Shown here piece after piece: positions 22,234 to 30,781 of a stretch of DNA of 64,000 nt. Made by a program: the position numbers and the translations under genes. Below the pieces are notes generated by a model. That model was not told the origin of the DNA. It did no database searches and saw nothing but the letters and a program-made list of their open reading frames with translations. Source of the DNA: Drosophila persimilis (Eukaryota > Arthropoda > Insecta > Diptera > Drosophilidae); NCBI RefSeq assembly GCF_003286085.1, contig NW_020825374.1, positions 558,001 through 622,000 of the forward strand, read 5' to 3'. Within the stretch, counting starts at the first letter, position 1, and each line of letters begins with the position of its first letter.

Positions 22234-23291
22234 TTACTGCTTAATATCTTTTGTGTGGTATTTACCAATGAAGCGACCCTGGAAATCTTCCAGCTCGTAG
22301 TAGCTGTTACCGAGTCTTTTTTTAATGCGGGCTTTCCGAAAAGTAGGTGCTAGTGTCGCACTAAAGCCTTTCACAAAACTACTCTGGTCCAAATTCCGTC
22401 TATAAACGCTCAAGTGGGTCACACTTGAAAGTTTACTTCTCGGCTTCGAAGCTTATAGATATTTTCGTTTCGCACATGCTGCTGTTGCATTGCTTCTGCA
22501 GCTGTCTTGCGAATTAGCTCGAAGGAATCGTCGCGATCAAAGACCACCGTTCGGTCCTCCAACATACTGAGGTTTCTTAGAAGTTGATACGTGGAACCGC
22601 CAGTAATCATGTTTTGGCCAAAAGCAACACGATATGGGCTGCATGCATACTGGACCGTTCGCAAAAGTAATGAAGCTAATCTGCTCATCCCAATTGGACT
22701 GATTGGGCGTAATGTACGCTTTGATAGCAGCGAGTACTGAACGATTTACACGCACTTAGGCATTGGTTTGGGGATCGTAGGCGGCGGTGTTCTAATGTCG
22801 TATTTGGTATTTCGCTAACAGATCATTGAACTTGTGTGACTTGAATTGAACACCGTTATCTGACAATATCACTTCTGGGACTCCAAAGCAATGAAACAGG
22901 TCTTCCTCCATGAACCGAATTGCTGCATCCGCCGTAAATTTCATTACCACTTTTAGGAAAGGAAATTTAGAAAAATGATCCAGTACTACAAAAATGCCTA
23001 TGTTTCCGACTTCGGGGGTACGGGCCTAGAAAATTTACGAATAGACGAAAGGTTTCTCCTGCTTTGCCCATTGGAGGAGGATTTGGGTGCTTACAACATT
23101 TGCACACTTCGCAATAGTTTATAAAAGCTTTTACATCGCCCACTAAGTTTGGTCAATAATAGAGGCGTCGAACTCGTTCTAGCGTCTTATTGATCCCACT
23201 GTGGGAAGCTAAAGGATGTTCGTGGCCTTGCTTAAGCACCTCTGTCAGCAGAGCTCTGGAAACCCACAGTTTCCAGCACATGTCATCACTA
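22234..23291 (-). pseudogene. Osvaldo-like integrase, fragmented
   Basis: Pieces: 22234-22422 (C-terminal segment KKRLGNSYYELEDFQGRFIGKYH, a chromatin-facing GPY-type end), 22419-22688 (LLLRTVQYACSPYRVAFGQNM) and 22537-22755. The core upstream is readable in broken frames at 22780-23000: on the minus strand it includes the second catalytic Asp motif (LSDNGVQFKSHKFNDLL). Zinc-domain sequence lies at 23080-23200. The R1-clade LINE interrupts the gene just upstream. Confidence 0.75.
23279..23291. repeat. Target-site duplication, left copy
   Basis: catgtcatcacta, repeated at 25722-25734 directly after the poly(A) of the LINE. It marks one insertion event into the Osvaldo-like pol. Confidence 0.9.
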
Positions 23292-23543
23292 CTACACCAG
23301 CCCAGGTGCTACAAGTGCCTGGAGATTGGGCACATTGCGCCAAACTGCCATAGTGCAGTGGACCGAACCGCGTGCTGCATTCGCTGCGGCGCCAATGGGC
23401 ACAAGATAGCAGACTGTTCGAACAAGGCAACCTGCTTCGTCTGCGCTGGGAAAGGCCGAGAGGACAGAGGCCATCAATCGGGAAGCCGGCAGTGCCCCTT
23501 CTCGAAGCTAGGAGAGGGAGCTGGTAAAAGAGGATGGAAGTGA
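23292..23543 (+). pseudogene. R1-clade ORF1 (gag-like) C-terminal zinc knuckles
   Basis: Three CCHC knuckles in a row (CYKCLEIGHIAPNC, CIRCGANGHKIADC, CFVCAGKG...), the nucleic-acid-binding end of LINE ORF1. The 5' part is missing because of 5' truncation: codons before 23292 belong to the target element. The ORF1 stop overlaps the start of the endonuclease ORF by a few bases, as is common in this clade. Confidence 0.85.
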
Positions 23544-24487
23544 TTCAGCTCAATCTTAATCACTGTAGGGCCGCACAGGACCTGCTCCTGCAGACGGTTA
23601 AAGAGCTCAAATCGAATCTGGCTATTCTCAGCGGGCCGTACAAAACAGGCGATTACGAGTTCTGGGCGACCGACAGAACGGGAAAGGCATGCCTGTGGGC
23701 ATGTGGAGACGATCCCTCCAAACTCTGCAACGTGCTGGCAGGAAGCGGATTTGTGCGCGCGAGAGCCGGTAACCTATGGGTATACAGCTGCTACCTAGCG
23801 CCCAGTCTACCCCTCGAGTCCTACACCAGGATCATAGAAGATATAGCAGAAGACGCAAGGAACCGCGGGACAGTCCTAGTCACCGGGGACTTCAACGCGT
23901 GGGCACTCGAGTGGGGCTGCCAAGTCACCAACGCAAGAGGCCGAATTCTTGTCGAAATATTTGCATCGCTGGACCTAGCCCTGCTGAACGAGGGCTCCCA
24001 GCAAACTTTTTGCGGGGGTGGCTCTAGGTCGATCATTGACCTAACGTTCGCCAGCCCTTCGCAACAGCGCAACACAAGGTGGCGAATAGGAGACGTGTAC
24101 ACCGGTAGCGATCATGAAGCCATAGTCTGCACTATTGGCGAACGCCCCAAACCCAGCAGGGCAAGCACGAGGGGCAAAGCATACATCGCACTCGTCAGAA
24201 GCCTCGGGACGTGGGAGGCCCTCGGCGACACAAGCTCGCGAATGGAGGAGGCCTGTGCCTCGAGCATGAGACAGCGAAAGCCATTCATGTGGCACCACGA
24301 GCCAATCGTCTGGTGGAACGCCGAGATCGATATACTTCGGACAGCGTGCCTAAGGGCCAGACGAGCTATGCAGAGCGCGAGACGCACGACTCGGTTCGAC
24401 ATGTCGCATGAGGAGTATAGGACTGCCAGGAAGGCATGGAAGCACGCAATACGGAGTAGCAAACGGGAATGTTTCCTCCAGCTCTGA
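23534..24487 (+). CDS. R1-clade endonuclease domain (ORF2 N-terminus)
   Basis: 317 residues. APE-type endonuclease motifs are in order: LNLNHCRAAQDLL (metal-binding Asn), SGPYK, GDFNAWALEWG (catalytic Asp/Asn), IDLTFAS and GSDHEAIVC (catalytic His), followed by a linker with Arg-rich helices. It would nick the target to prime reverse transcription. The ORF stops at 24487 (TGA) and the frame continues as RT from about 24533. The stop may be a point mutation, since the following residues are colinear with R1 ORF2. Confidence 0.85.
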   Translation: MEVIQLNLNHCRAAQDLLLQTVKELKSNLAILSGPYKTGDYEFWATDRTGKACLWACGDDPSKLCNVLAGSGFVRARAGNLWVYSCYLAPSLPLESYTRIIEDIAEDARNRGTVLVTGDFNAWALEWGCQVTNARGRILVEIFASLDLALLNEGSQQTFCGGGSRSIIDLTFASPSQQRNTRWRIGDVYTGSDHEAIVCTIGERPKPSRASTRGKAYIALVRSLGTWEALGDTSSRMEEACASSMRQRKPFMWHHEPIVWWNAEIDILRTACLRARRAMQSARRTTRFDMSHEEYRTARKAWKHAIRSSKRECFLQL

Positions 24488-24532
24488 GACACAGCGGAAC
24501 AAGACCTATGGGACAGAGCCTACAAAATCGTC

Positions 24533-25392
24533 ATGAAGCGGCTCAGCCGGGAGCACCCAATCCCAAGCAGGCCACAAAGACGTGCAGCCCCCATAGCAAG
24601 CGATGCGCCGATAACGGACATCGAAACGATCACAGAGGCAGAGGTCCTGGAAGCCGGGAGGAGCCTGTCCAGCAAAAAAGCCCCAGGCCCGGATGCAATC
24701 CCAAATAGAGCTTTAAAACTGGCATTGGCACTACAGCCATCCGCCTTTGCTGATAAGTGCTTCAATAAGTGTCTCCTAGAAGGTACCTTCCCCGATAGGT
24801 GGAAGACACAGAAGCTATTGCTGCTCAACAAGCCAGGAAAACCACCACGCGAGCCTTCCTCGTATAGACCAATTTGTCTCCTAGACAACGCGGGGAAGGT
24901 ATGCGAAAAGCTCATCGCACGTAGGCTCTGTCGTGCTATTAAAAATGCCGGCGGCCTGTCGCCGCAAGTGAGGAGGAAGTTAATCACCAGCGTCGTCTCC
25001 TCCCAGATCCTGTATGCTGCCTCAGTGTGGTCCAAAGCGACGAAGGTGCCGAGCTATATGCGAGGAGTCGAGGCAACGCACCGCTTATGCGCTATCAGGA
25101 TCGCTTGCGCGTTCGGAGTAGTATGAGGCCGAGGAGTATGAGCTATCCCGCAGGGACTCAACTTAACCCTCCCACGAGAGCTGCGTGGGAATCACCCAGG
25201 CACGAAAGCGTCAGGAGATGGCAGATGAAGTGGGATTCCTCGACCAAAGGACGCTGGACCCACAGGCTTATTCCTGACATCAAGCTGTGGTTGGAGAGGA
25301 AGCATGGACAGGTGGACTTCCACCTCACACAGATGCTGAGCGGTCACGGATGCCTATCACGTCTTCTTCGAGTGCCATCGCTTCGAATATGA
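24533..25392 (+). pseudogene. R1-clade RT remnant with palm deleted
   Basis: 24533-25126 starts with the RT N-terminus (KKAPGPDAIPNRALKLAL, LLLNKPGKPPREPSSYRPICLLD) and then jumps at ~24963 directly to the thumb (RRKLITSVVSSQILYAASVW). The palm with the FADD catalytic box, present in the copy at 57659-58402, is absent. 25027-25392, in another frame, carries the C-terminal region up to a truncated HGC motif. Confidence 0.85.
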
Positions 25393-25721
25393 GAGGCGTC
25401 AGCTAGAGGCCGAGCTAGCCACCAGCATCAGCGTCGGAGGGATCCTGCCAGTCATGGTAGCGGATCCCAAGGCATGTGATGCACTAGGTTCGCCGCCACT
25501 ATAATGCGGGAACTACGGAGAGCAGAGAGGGAAAGGAGTGTATCTGAGGAGTAAGGAGGTACGGCTGTGCGAAGCAATGCTTTGCGGCCGTACCGCATAG
25601 CTACGCCCCATTACCCCACCAACAAACCACAGACCCAGGCCCTCACCACAACTAGTTGTTAATCTAATATATGTACTAGTATAAATAGAAGAAATAAAAG
25701 TAATCGAATACAAAAAAAAAA

Positions 25722-25734
25722 CATGTCATCACTA
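25722..25734. repeat. Target-site duplication, right copy
   Basis: catgtcatcacta directly after the poly(A), matching 23279-23291. Confidence 0.9.
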
Positions 25735-26571
25735 ATTTGCTCACCAGTGGCGTGTTCAGCTCGACGATAAAGAAGGTTATCCATTACTTTTACATCAGGT
25801 AAACGATCTGGATTAGCTTTAATTTTCGAAATGAGTTCCTGATAGTCGGTGGATTTAAACGCTTCAGATTGAAGGTCTACTATGCTATCAATACCAATAT
25901 ACGATAAGTCTTCGGTAAGCACTCGTGATAAGGCATCCTGAACGATGTTCTGACTACCCTTTCTATGGAAAATCTTAAAGCCTTGCAGTTTCAGTGCCCA
26001 TCGAGCTAGTCTCCAGTTTAGGTCTGCCTGTGACATCAGCCATTTTAATGAGGCATGATCGGTAATAATGGAAAACTGATGCCCTTCTACATAGGCTCTA
26101 AATTTCTTGACGCACATTACCGCTGCCAAACACTCTTTTTCGGTTACGGAATAGTTACGTTGACATTGGTTCAATTTGCGCGACCTAGTTGCCATCTTCA
26201 TCTGATTGCATCAGGACTCCACACACTCCTGTGTGACTTGCATCACAATGAATTGAAAACGGTCAAATCGGGACTGTGCAACACAGGAGCGTTACGCATA
26301 TGTGACTTTAAAGAATCGAACGTGTTCTGTGCTTCATCGGTCCATTCAAATTTTCGCTGCAATTTGTGGTACCAACCAGTAAGACCTAAGAACCTGCGCA
26401 CTTGTTTCTTGAATCGCTTGGACCTTCTCCACATCTGTCTGGATAGTTCCGTTTTCTATAACATGACCTCATTATCTGACCTCCTTTCGCCAAAATTTAG
26501 ATTTCTCCACGTTAATGGTCAGACCAGCTTCGCGTAATCGGGCGGACAGGACTTTAAGGATTTGAATGTGC
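25735..26571 (-). pseudogene. Osvaldo-like RT C-terminus and RNase H
   Basis: RNase H motifs lie in 25735-26201: NYSVTEKECLAAVMCVKKFRAYVEG, ITDHASLKWLM and the domain end NIVQDALSRV. 26243-26434 holds the thumb/connection (FLGLTGWYHKL, FEWTDEAQNTFDSLK). Frame breaks are at ~26200 and ~26440. The last codons at 26572 are cut by the 412-like LTR insertion. It is colinear with 49380-50221 on the other strand. Confidence 0.8.
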
Positions 26572-27055
26572 TGTAGTATATCCTATCCCAAATAAGCATA
26601 TGCCCACCGTATTAAAGTGTATACAATGTGTGAAGTGGTTATATGCCCAAAGTTAATGTAGAGTATCACGCTCATAATCATAAAGACACTTTGTCGCAAT
26701 TTTTACGTAACACAACCACACTCAAGAACTGTAATACGATCAGTCCCTTATATGTGGACAGGCCTGCAGCGTGAGAGCTGCAGTGGCGGCAATATATTCC
26801 AAGTGGTGAAATAAGCATTCCAATGTATATGCCTTCTGCATATACATTCATACAAACATAAATATAACCATACATATGGCATGCTACATACTCCCGTTCT
26901 GCCGCTGCTCTTAGGGACAGAAGTCAACCAAAAATATTATGTAGTTTAGGCTAAAGAAGTTTATGAAGAATAAATTGGAATCATTCCGAACAAAACCTAA
27001 AGACCGAACAGAAATGTTTTCTCTGTTTCGATTCTATTTCGATTCTATTTCTACA
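26572..27055 (+). repeat. 412/mdg1-like 5' LTR (484 bp)
   Basis: It begins TGTAGTATATCC and ends CTATTTCTACA immediately before the PBS. The left flank gtgc is in Osvaldo-like RT. Only this LTR is in the window, so the 4-bp duplication cannot be confirmed. The small ORFs within it are not credible genes. Confidence 0.8.
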
Positions 27056-27069
27056 TGGCGACCGTGACA
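27056..27069 (+). promoter_or_regulatory. Primer-binding site, tRNA-Arg type
   Basis: TGGCGACCGTGACA directly after the LTR, the primer site of the 412/mdg1 group. Confidence 0.9.
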
Positions 27070-27659
27070 TGTGAATTTGTCCATGCACATACATAGCTTG
27101 TACAAAACAAAATAATAATTAATTCTCATATTTAATGTGGAAACATTTTGTGAAAATAACAAACATCTAAGAGCCGAATCCAGAGCAGCAACAAAAAGGA
27201 AAAACCAGCAGGTCTGGCAGCGGACCAGCACCGGCCACGGCCAATGCATCAAGCTGGATCAAGCCAACTAATAAACGATTCTGCTCCTATTGTGCAAAGG
27301 GATCCACCCTCTGAGTACAGGGCTCGACAGCAAAAGAAGCCGAAACCAAAAACCCAACGAGGAGGAGAAAAGAAGAGGACCGACAACGCTGCATAGAGCG
27401 TATTGCAAATATCAAAGCAACACTTCGCCAAAGAGCGAAGAAACGCAAATGGGCCGCAGAAATGCGCAAGCCTGAACTGGTAGAATTTTTTTTTTAAGAT
27501 TGTAAACAATTATGTAAGCTAACAGCCGTTCACTAAAACTACTCACATTTTTAAAAAACAAAATTTTTGTGTATATACATACATACATGCGAAAAAAAAA
27601 TAATAAAGAAAGAATCAAACAGATCCATTTTATGAGTAGATTTCAATTTAGATATCAAG

Positions 27660-27878
27660 ATGGGTAACCATGACTCTAAAGTTCAGGATAGCACAGCCAA
27701 TGTGATCAATGTTGTCGATGTAGTAGACAACTCACCACATCTAAATTCCCAAATAGTACTTCTGACCATTCTATCAATAATAGCAGCATTGAATTTGCTC
27801 CTAAAACTTTACCTCCTATATAAAAAGACCTTGAAAAAGAGGTACCTTAGTAGGACTATGGACCTTGATAAAGCTTAA
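27660..27878 (+). CDS. Small MGN-type membrane protein upstream of gag
   Basis: 72 codons starting MGNHDSK in the context aagATGG. Gly-2 with Ser-6 fits an N-myristoylation signal. Residues ~32-55 form one hydrophobic helix (VLLTILSIIAALNLLLKLYLL), followed by a strongly basic stretch (KKTLKKRY) and an acidic end. Small upstream ORFs of this kind are, as I recall, found in the 412/mdg1 group. It might anchor something to membranes, but its role is unknown. It is intact while the gag behind it is broken. Confidence 0.6.
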   Translation: MGNHDSKVQDSTANVINVVDVVDNSPHLNSQIVLLTILSIIAALNLLLKLYLLYKKTLKKRYLSRTMDLDKA

Positions 27879-28179
27879 AAAAAAAGAAGTGTTTTTGTCA
27901 CATATAATAACAAAAAATGTTCAGAAATTCACTTAATACTTGTTTATTTCACTCAGAAAAAGAATAAAATATTATGGAATGGCCAGTATTAGCGAAAAAA
28001 CTTATAGAAAGTAAACAACTTTTCGAAAAGTCGTATAAATGTATCAACAAGAATACAGTAATAAAAACAGAAACGCTAATACACCATGTAAGTTCTCGAG
28101 ATAACAACAACAAGAGATAACAAACCAGCATCAATGCTAAAGGCTATTACGATCTTTGAATATAAGGTTGATAACCATT

Positions 28180-28925
28180 GCAGAAAGAAGAGGTATTGAG
28201 ATACATGTCCCAAACTGTCTAGGTTCGTTTGCTCATTTTGATGAAAGTCAACTAGACAATATAGATGAATCAAAGTCGACAATTAGAAAGTATAGACCTT
28301 TCCAAAGATATAATAGACACCGACGTCGAAAGCGACTCGGAACTAAAAACCGAAATAACAATATCATACAAAATGAACCAAGTAGATAAAGATCGGCAAT
28401 ACGTGAGACAAGTCTCATCCTCTATCCCAGAGTTTGACGGCAGTAAACAGGCTTTTCAACGTTTCTTAACAGCGTTAGGACTAAAGGAGATCAAGAAGAT
28501 CTAGCCATTGAAGTTATCAAATCAAAGATAACGGGCTCTATCCTTTATAAAGTCCAAAGTGAACAAACGATCAAAGGCATAATCCAACAGATTAATGATA
28601 ACGTCAAGGGAGAATCCTCTGACGTTATTAAAGCAAAAATATCGAATATTAAACAAAAAGGGAAAAACGGCATCTCAATATACCACCGATATTGACAATC
28701 TGCGCAAGCAGGGCTAGATCCAGATAACGCCGACAAATTTTCGACCAAAGAGTCCATAGCAGCCATGACTCGCAATTGTGAGCATGACAAGCTGCGCGTA
28801 ATACTTGAAGCAGGCAACGATGCAATGGGTAAATTGATCCATTGCAGCACAGAAATAACTGGAAATGCCAGCACAGTATTTCATTACAGAGGCAACAGTG
28901 GTCGCGGTTATCGAAGAAGTTATGT
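28180..28925 (+). pseudogene. 412/mdg1-like gag, broken
   Basis: 28265-28504 encodes the gag N-terminus (acidic, then VRQVSSSIPEFDGSKQAFQRFL, the capsid start). It is cut at ~28504 by a frame change. The continuation 28505-28918 reads on in another frame (EVIKSKITGSILYKV, DNVKGESSDVIKAKI) with a stop near 28693, then DADKFSTKESI-type sequence and an RG-rich end (RGNSGRGYRR). The family's gag would form the capsid. Confidence 0.7.
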
Positions 28926-29156
28926 GGAGATAATGTTTTTTATCCCCAATCGGCCGACTAATTATTTCGAATTAAATAAAACTCGGCGCAGAAATAAAAT
29001 TACGATATGTTCTTTAATGCGTGACATCCAAATTGCAAGTGTGGCTTGCCTGCCCTTTACATTGCCGCTCCGATCGCTAAGCGCAGCTTCGCTCGGCTGA
29101 CGTCGGTAGGCAGACGCAAAGCGGAGATAGCGAAAATGTCGATATTTTTGATAATG
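28926..29156. other. Unidentified segment between 412-like gag and CR1 piece
   Basis: 231 bp with no ORF. It has an inverted GC-rich core (ctaagcgcagcttcgctcggctgacg). It is not repeated elsewhere in the window and could be a fragment of another element. Confidence 0.3.
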
Positions 29157-30009
29157 TTAATTTCTTGGACGTTGACACGCAATGACTGCATCTTTCAAGA
29201 GGCGATGCAGTTACTGCAACGTCAAGTGGTCCGTATGAAACCAGCAGAAGGCTGTTACGCGCGGATCCTAGGCAAAACGCAGCCCTCCTCCCGCCCAACC
29301 GACCGAGGGGCGCTGCCGCATGACGCACGGTGCATAGCCGTACCGAACGCGAACATGCAAGAAGGATAGCTATTAGACTAACATTCGAGGAAAATTAGCA
29401 CTAAACTTACTAAGAAACTAAGCATGCAATCAAAATACAAATAACACTACAATACTTACTAGAAAGGTGTGTAAGGATTAGTAGTTTAATAAGAGGAAGA
29501 GAATAAGTGGTGGCTATAATATGGTAGAGGGAATTATAATCCGAGCATAAGACCTTAAACGGTTCATGCAAGGAATAATTCGATCTACAAAGTGGAACAA
29601 CGGTACAAAATTTCTAGTCAGTCTAATAGGAATCGTGAAGTTTATGCGGCTCAACAGATCAGGGCTGTCTATGTCACCCCTGAACAAGTTGTGCATAAAT
29701 ATCACACCAAGCATTTTTCTAGGGTTAACAAAGGATGGGAGGTTTACTAATAGTAGTCTACTTGAGTAAGATGGGAGCCTTACACCCGCATCCCAGCTAA
29801 GGCCCCGCAGAGCAAAGAGTAAAAAGTTTTTCTATACTGATTCTATACGGTCCTGGTGTGCTTTGTACCGAGGGCACCATACACAGGAGCCGTATTCTAA
29901 GATCGGACGAACAAGCGAGGTATAGAGAGTCTTTGTTATATAGGGGTCGTCAAATTCCTTTGACCACCTCTTTATAAACCCAAGCACGCCCATGGCCTTA
30001 TTTATCATG
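29157..30009 (-). mobile_element. CR1-like LINE, 3' fragment
   Basis: Minus-strand coding remnants: 29832-30080 carries the RT C-terminal region (RWSKEFDDPYITKTLYTSLVRPILEYGSCVWCP) and 29514-29714 the last part of ORF2 (MLGVIFMHNLFRGDIDSPDLLSRI). 29157-29510 is 3' UTR with a GC-rich block. The whole piece is closely similar to 50222-51080. The right border to 412-like protease sequence lies near 30010, approximately placed. Confidence 0.8.
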
Positions 30010-30273
30010 GTAAATGTTAACATATCAACCAAAATATCAGGAATCGGCGAAGGTTCAATTTTTTTAAAAATTTTTAGCATTCGTAGAATTATCTACAGGA
30101 AAGTATATAATCCCACACGATTATCATTTGGTTGAACAAAACTTTCCAATCCCTAGCGATGGTATAATATGTATATACTTCATTAAAAAATTCAATTTCC
30201 TATTAGAATGTACACATACTAGTGACACTCTAATACTACGGCCAAACAATCTTAACTTCCCAATAAACATACC
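30010..30273 (+). pseudogene. 412/mdg1-like protease fragment
   Basis: One frame reads through ...HDYHLVEQNFPIPSDGIICIYFIKKFNFLLECTH..., the C-terminal half of a gypsy retropepsin. In this group the segment normally reads IP-D-G-I/L-G-DF. The change of the usual GxDF to CIYF and upstream frame changes mark it as dead. It ends abruptly at BEL 2. Confidence 0.6.
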
Positions 30274-30740
30274 TATTGAGAAATGAGCCTCGTAGTTTTA
30301 ATTCAATGTTCATGTATATTGCGATTGACCTATTTACACGCTCATGATTGTAGTACACCGCCTAAGTTACTATTTTTACGCGCATAGCTGTGTTGTTGTT
30401 TACTCGGGTCCAGAACATAGCTGTAATGTTCCCATACGCATGGCCAGACCCGCAGCTGCACACGCACACAGCGATGCGTTCCGTTGTTTGCATTGAGACC
30501 GTCGCGTCGAGTCGTATCGCGTGATCTTCCAATTCCCTTTTGCTGGACTTCTTTTCGCGGAGTTGAGTCAGTAGAAACTTCTAGACGAAGCCGCCCGCAC
30601 GCATACTTTGTACCGCCGCAGAATCGAACCCCCCGCTGTTCTTGTAATATAATTGTACTATAACCACCAATATTAAATAATCAATAAAACTAAATAAGCT
30701 CAAGATATAACCGATTATACAGTCCACTAATTCATAACCA
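30274..30740 (+). repeat. 5' LTR of BEL copy 2 (467 bp)
   Basis: TATTGAG...TAACCA. One unit of the 47-bp repeat (about 30565-30615). It is 276 bp shorter than its partner at 34751, mostly because of that repeat. Confidence 0.9.
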
Positions 30741-30750
30741 TGGCAAATGT

Positions 30751-30765
30751 TGGTCCTTCGAGCCG
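30751..30765 (+). promoter_or_regulatory. Primer-binding site, tRNA-Tyr type
   Basis: TGGTCCTTCGAGCCG, 10 nt after the LTR, exactly complementary to the tRNA-Tyr 3' end (…CTCGAAGGACCA). Confidence 0.8.
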
Positions 30766-30781
30766 TTAACCGCTGTTTGCC

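Larger units (their letters stand above)
23292..25721 (+). mobile_element. R1-clade LINE, 5'-truncated and internally deleted
   Basis: Contents in order: zinc-knuckle end of ORF1, endonuclease, a short N-terminal RT piece, RT C-terminus/thumb and a 3' UTR ending in about nine A (25712-25720). A 13-bp target duplication flanks it. Relative to the minus-strand copy at 57006-58640 it lacks ~500 bp of RT palm (junction ~24963) and ~60 bp of the C-terminal Cys/His domain (~25350). No RNase H is visible, which favours R1 over LOA. Confidence 0.85.
19755..26571 (-). mobile_element. Osvaldo-like gypsy element, copy 2, with R1-clade LINE inserted
   Basis: Minus strand, right to left: RT/RNase H (26571-25735), an R1-clade insertion with duplicated target, integrase (23291-22234), polypurine tract, a complete LTR (22161-19917), then again a PBS and ~140 bp of leader. 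An LTR with pol on one side and PBS on the other implies two elements sharing an LTR, as left by LTR-LTR recombination in a tandem. The right end is cut by the 412-like LTR at 26572. Confidence 0.8.
26572..30273 (+). mobile_element. 412/mdg1-like LTR retrotransposon, 5' half, interrupted
   Basis: A 484-bp LTR (TGTAGTATAT...CTACA), an exact 14-nt tRNA-Arg PBS, a long leader, a small membrane-protein ORF and gag to ~28925. After an unidentified segment and a CR1 3' piece, ~260 bp resembling its protease follow (about 30010-30273), where BEL 2 cuts it. LTR size, TGTAGTAT start and tRNA-Arg primer fit the 412/blood/Stalker/mdg1 group. The rest of pol and the 3' LTR are not in the window; if the proposed inversion is real they should lie left of position 1. 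Confidence 0.8.

Noticed and set aside
24041-24492. Open minus-strand frames opposite the R1 endonuclease
   Set aside because: They are shadows of a GC-rich coding region, and the plus strand has the ordered endonuclease motifs.
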